Source: Gemmatimonadota bacterium (GTDB taxonomy: Bacteria > Gemmatimonadota > Gemmatimonadetes > Longimicrobiales > Gaopeijiaceae). Taken from it: DNA of 6,617 nt. Within the stretch, counting starts at the first letter, position 1; each line of letters starts with the position of its first letter. The notes below the pieces were generated by a model. That model saw nothing but the letters and a program-made list of their open reading frames with translations. It was not told the DNA's origin and ran no database searches. A program made the translations under genes and the position numbers. Shown here piece by piece: positions 1 through 6,207 of the stretch. The stretch is taken from assembly GCA_026713345.1 (NCBI GenBank), contig JAPOOQ010000495.1:1-6617 (forward strand). Reading direction: 5' to 3'.

Positions 1-20
1 CCTACGTGCCTACGCCAGAA

Positions 21-42
21 AACGCCGCACGAGGGCGGCGTT
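21..42 (-). terminator. Rho-independent terminator of the initiator tRNA
   Basis: An 8-bp perfect inverted repeat (AACGCCGC at 21-28 and GCGGCGTT at 35-42) flanks a 6-base loop. Read on the minus strand, the second arm runs into TTTTC (positions 22-18), so a GC-rich stem is followed by a short T-run. It lies 20 bases past the 3' end of the minus-strand tRNA, the expected place for its intrinsic terminator. The T-run is short (four), so termination efficiency is uncertain. Confidence 0.75.
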
Positions 43-62
43 CCCGGGACACATGACCACAG

Positions 63-136
<74 letters not shown>

Positions 137-148
137 ATGAGACCCTTA

Positions 149-177
149 AGTTAACGAAGCCCCGGCAAGACTGTCAA
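149..177 (-). promoter_or_regulatory. Sigma-70-type promoter for the initiator tRNA
   Basis: On the minus strand a perfect -35 box TTGACA (177-172) is followed by exactly 17 bases and then TTAACT (154-149), a partial -10 match. Transcription would start near 142, a few bases before the tRNA 5' end at 136, which fits a stable-RNA gene. It sits in the 81-base gap between the tRNA and the stop codon of the isoprenoid synthase gene, so the tRNA need not depend on read-through. Confidence 0.7.
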
Positions 178-217
178 CAGCGGTGGCATCGGCGCTCGCG
201 CCCTGCGGCCGGGGCTC

Positions 218-1189
218 TCAGGCGACCGCGGCCAGGCGCCCGCAATACCAGTCCATCCACCGGTTCGAGAACCCCAGCAGCTTCGCGTTCCGGGTGACCG
301 CGAACACCTCGCGCCGCGTCATTTTCGTCTCGCGCTCGAGGACCTCCGGGTTGCCCCGGCTCAGCGCGAGCGTCCGGACCGCGAAGAAGAGCGGGAGCAA
401 GCAGAAGAGCCGCACGCCGTGATGGCGCCTCGGGATCATGCTGATGTATCCCCGGGCAGCGGCCAGGTGGCGCTCCGCCTTCTCCACCAGCCGTGCCAAT
501 ACGCTCATCGCGGCCTCGTGGTTTCCCGGCTCGAAGAGCTCCGATGGGGGTGGTCCCGCGTCGGGGATGAATTCGGTGGGGACGTACACCCAACCGCGGT
601 CGCGGTCCTCGTGCAGCCCGCGAATGACGTTGACGGTCTGGAGAGCGAGGCCGAACTCGCGTGCGAGCGGCATCATCCGGTCCCGGCGACGCGCCAGCCC
701 GGAGACCCGGAGCGCGAACAGCTCGGTGAGCAGATGGCCCACCCGCCCGGCGACCTCGTGCATGTAGTCGTCCAGGTCGGACTCGGTGTCGAAGACGGAT
801 CCGCGGGCGACCCACCTCGCCATCCCAGTGCTCGATTCGCCCACTCGCCGGGTGAGGACCTCGCGGGCTTCAGGTGCCAGCCCGTCGAGGCCGTCCAGCA
901 CAGCCGCGGCATTCCGCGCGACCAGCGCGTCCGGGGTATCCTCGCGGGCGGACTTCAGCCGTTCAAGCAGGCTCCGGCGTTCGTCCTTCCCGCCGAGCAC
1001 CCGCGCCCAACTCCTCAGCAGGGCGACCTTGTCGGCGTCTTCAAGCTCCTGATTGTCCTCCAGGTAGTCGGAAACGCGAAGCAGCAGGTAGGCGACCGTG
1101 ATCTCCTCGCGGAGCGGCTCCGGGAGGATGCCGATTCCCACGGCGAAGGTCCGGCTGGATCGGACGAGCAGTTCGTGAAGCGTTGCCAT
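218..1189 (-). CDS. Squalene/phytoene synthase family protein (head-to-head prenyl synthase)
   Basis: This 323-residue protein belongs to the family that joins two prenyl diphosphates head to head (two FPP to squalene, or two GGPP to phytoene) in the cytoplasm or at the membrane face. Visible motifs, in order: SSRTF at 11-15; the first Asp-rich motif SDYLEDN at 40-46 (D41, D45); YMHEVAGRVG at 142-151, matching the family YxxxVAGxVG signature; and the second motif NVIRGLHED at 187-195, followed by RGWVYVP. In the usual second motif (RDxxED) the first Asp binds Mg2+ and diphosphate. Here that position is G191, while E194 and D195 remain. The length suits the bacterial forms, and there is no C-terminal membrane anchor like that of eukaryotic squalene synthase. 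The ATG start begins the conserved N-terminal region directly, with only a weak purine stretch (AGAAGA) upstream. It is transcribed away from the RND gene. Squalene versus phytoene or another product cannot be decided, since no desaturase, cyclase or other isoprenoid gene is in view. Confidence 0.9.
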   Translation of the reverse strand: MATLHELLVRSSRTFAVGIGILPEPLREEITVAYLLLRVSDYLEDNQELEDADKVALLRSWARVLGGKDERRSLLERLKSAREDTPDALVARNAAAVLDGLDGLAPEAREVLTRRVGESSTGMARWVARGSVFDTESDLDDYMHEVAGRVGHLLTELFALRVSGLARRRDRMMPLAREFGLALQTVNVIRGLHEDRDRGWVYVPTEFIPDAGPPPSELFEPGNHEAAMSVLARLVEKAERHLAAARGYISMIPRRHHGVRLFCLLPLFFAVRTLALSRGNPEVLERETKMTRREVFAVTRNAKLLGFSNRWMDWYCGRLAAVA

Positions 1190-1229
1190 GGTTGATCTTC
1201 TACCACACGGGCCCCTCCGTCAACGAAGT

Positions 1230-1253
1230 GCCGAAACCTTGCGGCCCTTCGGC
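1230..1253. repeat. Short inverted repeat in the divergent intergenic region
   Basis: GCCGAA (1230-1235) and TTCGGC (1248-1253) form a perfect 6-bp inverted repeat with a 12-base spacer. It lies between the divergent starts of the isoprenoid synthase (1189) and the RND permease (1275). Its position would suit a regulator site or a small leader hairpin of the RND transcript. A repeat of this length can arise by chance in GC-rich DNA, so function is unproven. Confidence 0.25.
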
Positions 1254-1274
1254 GCTGCCGCACACTTTGGTCCC

Positions 1275-4200
1275 ATGATTCCCCCGGACACTTCCGTCCC
1301 AACCCCCAACCGGCCGACTCCGCCCAGCTCGGGTGCAGCGGTGGGCAGCCACCGCGGTCCGATCGCGTTCATGGCGGCAAACCCCATCGCCGCAAACCTG
1401 TTGATGGGCTTCCTCCTGCTCATGGGGCTCATCTCGGCGATGGGGCTCCCGCAGGAATTCCTGCCCGAAGCCTCGCTGGACCGCATTCAGGTGGTCGTGC
1501 CGTACCCGGGTGCCGCGCCCCAGGAGGTGGAGGAGTCGATCGTCCGCAAGATCGAGGAGCAGATCCAGTCCGTCGAAGGGCTGAAGCGGACGGAATCGTC
1601 GGCGGCCGAGGGTCTGGGATCTGTGATCGCGGAGTTCAGACAGGGGACGGACATGAGCCGGGCCCTGGCGGACGTGAAATCCCAGGTGGACCGTATCCTG
1701 ACCTTCCCGGCGGATGCCGAGCGCGCGGAAGTCCGCGAGGTCACGAGCCGCCAGAGCATCTTTCGTCTCATCGTATACGGCAACGCCTCCGAACGCACCA
1801 TCAAGGAGCTGACCTACCGGATCGAAGACGGGATTCTGGCCCTGCCCGAGGTTTCCTACGCGGAAATCAGCGGGGTGCGCAACTACGAGATCTCGATCGA
1901 GGTGCCGCTCGACCGCCTGCGCGCCCTCGGCCTGACGCTGGAAGATGTCGCCTTCGCCGTTCGCCAGGGTTCACTGGAGCTCTCCGCGGGTAAGATATCC
2001 ACCGGCGAAGAGGAGATCCGCGTTCGCACGCTTGGCCAGAACTACGAGCAGTTCGATTTCGAGGACATCATCGTCGTGACCCGGGCCGACGGTACCGCCG
2101 TGCGGCTGGGGCAGATCGCCACCGTGCACGATGCCTTCGCCGACAGCGATCTGCTCGCGCGCTTCAACGGGCAGCCGGCGGCACGCATCGACGTCTTCCG
2201 CACTGCCGGCGAAGACGTACTCGATATCGCGCAGGCGGTGCGCGGATACATCGATGCCGAAGTCGTGCCGACGCTGCCCGAAGGGGTTGGTGTACAGATC
2301 TGGAGGGACGACTCGGTGGATCTCCGGGGCCGGGTCAGCCTGCTCATCGAGAACGCGTTGCTGGGCCTGCTCCTCGTCTTCCTGGCGCTCGCGCTCTTCC
2401 TGCAGATCAGGCTGGCGATGTGGGTGGCGCTCGGTCTGGCGGTTGCCTTCTCCGGGACATTCCTGGTGATGCAGCTCCTGGGCATCTCGATCAGCATGTT
2501 CTCGCTGATGGCCATGGTGCTCGCGCTGGGTATCGTGGTGGATGACGCGATCGTCGTCGGCGAAAACATCTACGCGGAGCGGGAGAAGGGGGCCAAGGGC
2601 CTGACCGCGGCGATCGGCGGGACGCGGCGCATCGCGGGCCCGGTGATCTTCTCGGTGCTGACGACGGTGACGGCCTTTTCCGTTCTGCTCACCGTGCCGG
2701 GACCCATCGGCAAGATCGGCCTGAGCATCCCCATCGTCGTGATTGCCGTACTCATGCTCTCGCTGGTCGAATCGCTGCTCGTGCTGCCGCACCATCTGGC
2801 GCACCTGCCTGCGCCCCGCGAGCCGAGGTGGCGGCCCGGACGAGCGGTGAGGCAGGCCCAGCAGGCGGTCGACGGCCTGCTGCGGCGCATCGTCGATGGG
2901 CCGCTGGACCGCGCACTTCGGTTCGCCACCGCCGCTCCGTCGATCGTGCTCGCCGGCACGGCTGCGCTGATGCTGATTTCCATGACGATCGTGGGGACGG
3001 GACTGGTCCGGTACGAGTTTCTTCCCCAGATCGAGGGCGACATCGTGTCGGCCAACATCGAGATGCCGGTCGGGACGCCCAGCGAGCGCACGGCCGATGT
3101 GGCGGCGCAACTCGAAGCGGCGGGACAGCGCGTGCTGGACGCGCTCGCCCGCGATTCCGAACCGATTCCGGCCGATGTGAGCGTCACCGTGGGCCAGGCC
3201 GCCCAGCTTTTCGACCCTTTGAGTGGCGATGCGGTGGAGTTGCCCAGGGGACACATCGGTTCGGTGGAATTCAAGCTCCCGGGGCTGTCGTTGCGCGACT
3301 TCACCTCAACGGAATTCCAGAACCTCTGGCGCGAGGAGACGGGTACTCTTCCCGAGGTGAGGTCGCTGGCGTTTTCGGCGGGCGCCCTTGGGCTGGGACT
3401 ACCGGTTCACCTCGAGCTGTCCCATCCCGATCCGGAACGCCTGACGCGGATCGCCGACGACGTCGTCGCCGGGCTGGAATCGATGGGCGGGGTGTACGAC
3501 GTGAGAACCAACCACGACGAGGGCGTCCGGGAACTCCAGCTCCAGCTGAAGCCTGCGGCGCGAACGCTGAACCTCACGCTGGATCACTTCGCCCGCCAGG
3601 TGCGTGCAGCGTTTTTTGGCACCGAGGCCCTGCGCGTGCAGCGCGGCCGCGAGGAGATGCGCGTCTATGTTCGCCTCCCGGAAGAGGAGCGCAATTCGCC
3701 TGCCGACATCGAGGACTATCTGGTGCGAACACCGCAGGGCGGGGAGGTCCCCCTGGGCCAGGTCGCACAGGTCGGGTTGGCAAGGTCCCCCACCACCATT
3801 CACCGCCTGGACGAACGGCGGGTCATCACGGTCACGGCCAGCGTGGACAACGCGGTCGTCACCGGACAGGGGGTGAACGGCAATCTGGAGCGGAACCTCC
3901 TGGCCGGACTGAGCGACGACCACCCCGGATTCACCTACACCCACGGGGGGGAGCAGCGCCAGCAGAGGGAGGTGAACGCTGCCCTGCCCAGATCCGTCTT
4001 CTTCGCCTTTCTGGTGATGTATGTCCTTATGGCGATCCCCTTCGGCTCCTACTCGCAACCTCTCATCGTGATGACTGCGATCCCGCTGGGGCTGGTGGGT
4101 GCGTTGGCGGGACACCTCATCCTGGGCCTCAGTCTCGGGTTCTCGTCCATCCAGGGGCTGATCGGGGTGAGTGGCGTGGTCGTGAACGACTCACTGATGA

Positions 4201-4490
4201 TGATCAAGTTCATCAATCGCTCCCGTGACCGCGGGCTGACGCCGAGGGAAGCCATCATCGTCGGGGCCAAGGCCCGCTTCCGGGCGATACTCCTGACATC
4301 GGTGACCACCTTCCTCGGCGTCGCCCCACTGATGCTGGAGAAGAGCCCTCAGACCCAGCACCTGGTGCCGCTTGCCACCTCCGTGGGATTCGGAGTGGTC
4401 GTCGCAACCGCGCTGTTGATGCTGGTCGTGCCGGCGCTCGTGATGCTGCAGTTCAACCTTCAGTCACGGCGGAAGACGCGCACCGCGTAG
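1275..4490 (+). CDS. RND efflux transporter permease (AcrB/HAE-like superfamily)
   Basis: This 1071-residue inner-membrane, proton-driven pump permease has the duplicated RND architecture. TM1 (about 36-58, NPIAANLLMG start) precedes the first periplasmic porter domain. TM2-TM6 (about 362-507) include TM4 with GIVVDDAIVVGENIY, whose D423-D424 match the proton-relay Asp pair of AcrB (D407/D408). A basic cytoplasmic linker leads to TM7 (about 554-577), the second porter domain (about 578-905) and TM8-TM12 (about 908-1058). TM10 carries GVVVNDSLMMIKF (N971, D972, K978). The AcrB Lys940 position is V970, as in other subfamilies with a VVN motif. R1003 in RFRAILLTS matches AcrB Arg971. The length is normal and there is no frameshift. 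The start is uncertain: ATG 1275 leaves a 21-residue hydrophilic lead before the conserved HRGPIAF, whereas in-frame ATG 1188 overlaps the divergent gene's start codon. No candidate has a clear Shine-Dalgarno sequence. No membrane fusion protein or outer-membrane channel gene adjoins it, so partners and substrate are unknown. Confidence 0.95.
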   Translation: MIPPDTSVPTPNRPTPPSSGAAVGSHRGPIAFMAANPIAANLLMGFLLLMGLISAMGLPQEFLPEASLDRIQVVVPYPGAAPQEVEESIVRKIEEQIQSVEGLKRTESSAAEGLGSVIAEFRQGTDMSRALADVKSQVDRILTFPADAERAEVREVTSRQSIFRLIVYGNASERTIKELTYRIEDGILALPEVSYAEISGVRNYEISIEVPLDRLRALGLTLEDVAFAVRQGSLELSAGKISTGEEEIRVRTLGQNYEQFDFEDIIVVTRADGTAVRLGQIATVHDAFADSDLLARFNGQPAARIDVFRTAGEDVLDIAQAVRGYIDAEVVPTLPEGVGVQIWRDDSVDLRGRVSLLIENALLGLLLVFLALALFLQIRLAMWVALGLAVAFSGTFLVMQLLGISISMFSLMAMVLALGIVVDDAIVVGENIYAEREKGAKGLTAAIGGTRRIAGPVIFSVLTTVTAFSVLLTVPGPIGKIGLSIPIVVIAVLMLSLVESLLVLPHHLAHLPAPREPRWRPGRAVRQAQQAVDGLLRRIVDGPLDRALRFATAAPSIVLAGTAALMLISMTIVGTGLVRYEFLPQIEGDIVSANIEMPVGTPSERTADVAAQLEAAGQRVLDALARDSEPIPADVSVTVGQAAQLFDPLSGDAVELPRGHIGSVEFKLPGLSLRDFTSTEFQNLWREETGTLPEVRSLAFSAGALGLGLPVHLELSHPDPERLTRIADDVVAGLESMGGVYDVRTNHDEGVRELQLQLKPAARTLNLTLDHFARQVRAAFFGTEALRVQRGREEMRVYVRLPEEERNSPADIEDYLVRTPQGGEVPLGQVAQVGLARSPTTIHRLDERRVITVTASVDNAVVTGQGVNGNLERNLLAGLSDDHPGFTYTHGGEQRQQREVNAALPRSVFFAFLVMYVLMAIPFGSYSQPLIVMTAIPLGLVGALAGHLILGLSLGFSSIQGLIGVSGVVVNDSLMMIKFINRSRDRGLTPREAIIVGAKARFRAILLTSVTTFLGVAPLMLEKSPQTQHLVPLATSVGFGVVVATALLMLVVPALVMLQFNLQSRRKTRTA

Positions 4491-4522
4491 CTGCTTCGTT
4501 CATCCGGGCATTGCCCTCCGGG

Positions 4523-4551
4523 TTCGCCCCTCCCCGCCGTAACGTTATAAT
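4523..4551 (+). promoter_or_regulatory. Promoter of the pterin dehydratase gene
   Basis: A perfect -10 hexamer TATAAT (4546-4551) stands out as an AT-rich island in GC-rich surroundings. Exactly 17 bases upstream, TTCGCC (4523-4528) matches the -35 consensus at three of six positions. Transcription would begin near 4558, giving a leader of about 60 bases before the ATG at 4619. The element lies 33 bases after the RND stop codon, and I see no clear intrinsic terminator between the two genes, so read-through from RND is also possible. Confidence 0.6.
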
Positions 4552-4562
4552 ACGCTTGCAGG

Positions 4563-4581
4563 CGCCGGACCCACCCCGGCG
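4563..4581 (+). promoter_or_regulatory. Hairpin at the 5' end of the dehydratase leader
   Basis: CGCCGG (4563-4568) and CCGGCG (4576-4581) form a perfect 6-bp GC stem around the 7-base loop ACCCACC. It begins within a few bases of the predicted transcription start, so it could be a 5' stabilising stem-loop of the mRNA. No T-run follows it, which argues against a terminator for the RND gene. It does not resemble any riboswitch class I can recognise. Confidence 0.35.
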
Positions 4582-4605
4582 GGACCGGATGGCAGTAGTC
4601 AGATT

Positions 4606-4609
4606 GGAG
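4606..4609 (+). promoter_or_regulatory. Shine-Dalgarno sequence that fixes the dehydratase start
   Basis: GGAG lies 9 bases before ATG 4619. The upstream in-frame ATG at 4589 has no comparable element and would add ten residues outside the family core. A start further upstream at TTG 4511 would place the promoter inside the coding region. The site therefore decides for ATG 4619. Confidence 0.7.
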
Positions 4610-4618
4610 CAGACACCG

Positions 4619-4909
4619 ATGACAGGGACTCTTCCGCCGAGCGAAGTGGAAGGATGGGTGAGTGCCCACCCGAAGTGGAAGTTCAACGATGGGACCATTC
4701 GCAAGAAGTACGTCTTCCAATCCTTCCGGAGCGCCATCGTCTTCGTGAACCGCGTGGCCACGATCTCCGACGAACTCGATCATCACCCCGAGATCAGGGT
4801 CAACTACAACGAGGTCTCGCTGAGGCTCTGGTCGCACGACGCCGGTGGCGTATCCGAGAGGGACCTGAAGCTCGCAGAGCGAATCGACTTCGCGACTTCC
4901 GCGCGCTAG
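4619..4909 (+). CDS. 4a-hydroxytetrahydrobiopterin dehydratase (pterin-4a-carbinolamine dehydratase)
   Basis: This 96-residue cytoplasmic enzyme of the PCD/DCoH family dehydrates 4a-hydroxytetrahydropterin to the quinonoid dihydropterin. That step normally recycles the cofactor of phenylalanine hydroxylase. The sequence shows the family signature: ELDHHPEI at 52-59, with H55 and H56 and the HP dipeptide, NYN at 62-64, and SHDAGG at 72-77 with H73. H55, H56 and H73 correspond to the three catalytic histidines, and DLKLAERID follows as the C-terminal helix. The length is typical of single-domain bacterial forms. The start is set by GGAG upstream. No aromatic amino acid hydroxylase or pterin biosynthesis gene lies in the window, so the partner is unknown; roles in other pterin pathways, including molybdopterin, have been proposed for orphan PCDs. 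It probably has its own promoter. Its TAG stop overlaps the stop of the convergent aminotransferase gene. Confidence 0.95.
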   Translation: MTGTLPPSEVEGWVSAHPKWKFNDGTIRKKYVFQSFRSAIVFVNRVATISDELDHHPEIRVNYNEVSLRLWSHDAGGVSERDLKLAERIDFATSAR

Positions 4910-6207
4910 CGGTCGTCCGCGGTCGTCCGGATCGCTTCGACCAGGATCGCCAGACCTTCTGCGAGTTCGTCCCGAGTGAGGGTGGCCGGAGGGGTGAGTT
5001 CCACTACCTCGCCGTGTTCCCCCGCCGGGAGGAGGAGCAGCCCGCGCCCCAGTGCGTGCCGGACGGCCCGGGCCGCGCCGCGCCCGTGCAGTTCGACACC
5101 GAGCATCAGTCCGCGTCCGCGGATCTCCACCACGTCCTCGCTGCCGCCCAGGGCCGCCGTGAGGTGATCGAGGGCCTGCGCTCCGAGCCGCGCGGCACGG
5201 GCCACGAGATCCTCGCTCTGCATCGCCTCCAGAAAACCCAGTCCCGCCGCGCAGGAGACGGGGTGCCCCAGAAACGTGCTGGTGTGGATGGCTTCACCGG
5301 ATGACGGCGGCCAGGCGTCCATCACCTGCGCCGGCCCGACGCACGCCGAAAGCGGCATGCCACCCCCCAGCGCCTTGCCCAGACAGACCAGGTCCGGCAC
5401 GACCCGGTCGTGATCGGTTGCCAGCAGGGCACCGGTCCGCCCCATCCCGGTGAAGATCTCGTCGGCGATGAGGAGCGCGCCGCGCGATCTCGTGCGGGCG
5501 GCCAGCTCGGCCACGAACCCGGGCGGCGGGACGCGCACACCCGCCCGGCCCTGGATGCGCTCCATGATGACCGCGCCGACGGGGACGGGGGCTCCCGTGA
5601 CGAGGATCTCGTCCACCCTGCCGAGGACCTGTTCCGCCTCACCCGACGTGGACGGGAAGGGCACGAAGTGGACGTGCTGGGCGAGGCGGCGGACGAACGG
5701 AGTGCGGAAGTGCTCCCGGTGCGTCGTCGCGAGGGCGCCAAGGGTGAGGCCATGATAGCTCCCCTCGAAGGCAATCACGCCCGCCCGGCCCGTCGCCAGC
5801 TGAGTCGTCTTGAGGGCCGCCTCCACCGCATCCGAACCGCTCAGCCCGAGGATCGCGCGCGTTTCCGGCCACGGCATCAGCGCGGTCAGCGCCTCGAGGA
5901 AATCGACCTTGACCGCAGGCGGGTGAATGTCGCCCATCCCGTGCACGAGCCGCCCGGCCTGCCCCCGGATCCGTTCCACCACCAGCGGGTGCCGGTGTCC
6001 GGCGAAGGCGACTCCGAACGCGCCGGTGAAGTCCAGGTATTCCCGGCCCTCTGCATCGAGGACGCGGGCGCCCGCAGCCTCGGTCCAGAATGGCGGGGGC
6101 GGTTCCAGGAAGGTGATGTTGCGCGACTCGACCCGCGAAAGGCGCTCCGCCCACCCGCGGCCGGTGCGGTCAGGTGACAATGGAGATCCAGACCGCAAAG
6201 GCAACAT
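4906..6207 (-). CDS. Class III (acetylornithine/GABA-type) PLP-dependent aminotransferase
   Basis: Numbered from ATG 6207, this 433-residue fold-type I enzyme would transfer an amino group from an omega- or alpha-amino donor to a keto acid using pyridoxal phosphate. Motifs in order: YLDFTGAFGVAFAGHRHP (57-74), the class III N-terminal region; GSDAVEAALK (124-133), binding PLP phosphate; SYHG (150-153), the cofactor-stacking region; LIADEIFTGMGRTG (246-259), with D249 contacting the pyridine nitrogen; CLGKALGGGMP (275-285), with K278 as Schiff-base lysine; HTSTFLGHP (308-316); and IRGRGLMLGVEL (362-373), with R365 as the likely carboxylate-binding arginine. The common EPxQG segment reads ERIQGRAG (216-223), with R replacing P. 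All catalytic residues are present, but the substrate cannot be named. The start is ambiguous: ATG 6207 overlaps the exchanger gene by 38 bases and lacks a clear Shine-Dalgarno; TTG 6180 overlaps it by 11; ATG 6264 would overlap it by 95 and adds an atypical N-terminus. Translational coupling to the exchanger is likely. Confidence 0.92.
   Translation of the reverse strand: MLPLRSGSPLSPDRTGRGWAERLSRVESRNITFLEPPPPFWTEAAGARVLDAEGREYLDFTGAFGVAFAGHRHPLVVERIRGQAGRLVHGMGDIHPPAVKVDFLEALTALMPWPETRAILGLSGSDAVEAALKTTQLATGRAGVIAFEGSYHGLTLGALATTHREHFRTPFVRRLAQHVHFVPFPSTSGEAEQVLGRVDEILVTGAPVPVGAVIMERIQGRAGVRVPPPGFVAELAARTRSRGALLIADEIFTGMGRTGALLATDHDRVVPDLVCLGKALGGGMPLSACVGPAQVMDAWPPSSGEAIHTSTFLGHPVSCAAGLGFLEAMQSEDLVARAARLGAQALDHLTAALGGSEDVVEIRGRGLMLGVELHGRGAARAVRHALGRGLLLLPAGEHGEVVELTPPATLTRDELAEGLAILVEAIRTTADDR
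4911..4930. repeat. 10-bp tandem direct repeat at the aminotransferase 3' end
   Basis: GGTCGTCCGC is followed directly by GGTCGTCCGG, matching at nine of ten bases. It lies within the last codons of the minus-strand aminotransferase (C-terminus TTADDR), immediately before its stop codon. The unit is not a multiple of three, so a change in copy number would shift the frame and alter the C-terminus and possibly the overlap with the dehydratase gene. Chance is a fair explanation. Confidence 0.5.

Noticed and set aside
191..202. GGCGCTCGCGCC palindrome downstream of the prenyl synthase gene as a terminator
   Set aside because: The stem is 4 bp with a tight loop and no T-run on the minus strand. 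Short GC palindromes are common in such DNA.
419..1195. 258-codon open frame on the plus strand opposite the prenyl synthase
   Set aside because: It lies on the strand opposite a gene with clear family motifs, has no recognisable motifs of its own, and low-complexity mirror frames are expected at this GC content.
1197..1223. Possible minus-strand promoter for the prenyl synthase (TTGACG at 1223-1218, TAGAAG at 1202-1197)
   Set aside because: The -35 match is good, but the spacer is only 15 bases and the -10 box would lie almost against the ATG, forcing a leaderless transcript. Too weak to annotate.
1188..1274. In-frame 29-residue N-terminal extension of the RND permease starting at ATG 1188
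   Set aside because: The ATG lies in the palindrome CCATGG that also holds the divergent gene's start codon, which would leave no room for a promoter between the genes. The extension has no recognisable similarity to RND N-termini, and ATG 1275 is a more plausible start.
1971..3254. 427-codon open frame on the minus strand inside the RND gene
   Set aside because: It is antisense to a clearly conserved RND coding sequence. Its predicted protein is rich in Arg, His, Asp and Gln with no recognisable domain, which is typical of a mirror frame in GC-rich DNA.
2828..4228. 466-codon plus-strand frame overlapping the RND gene
   Set aside because: It is a +1-type shadow frame within the RND gene, dominated by Arg, Gly, Ala and Pro, with no domain. 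The RND frame itself is intact across the whole region.
4506..4516. GGGC-ATT-GCCC hairpin after the RND stop as a terminator
   Set aside because: The stem is only 4 bp with a 3-base loop and no T-run follows, so it does not meet the pattern of an intrinsic terminator.
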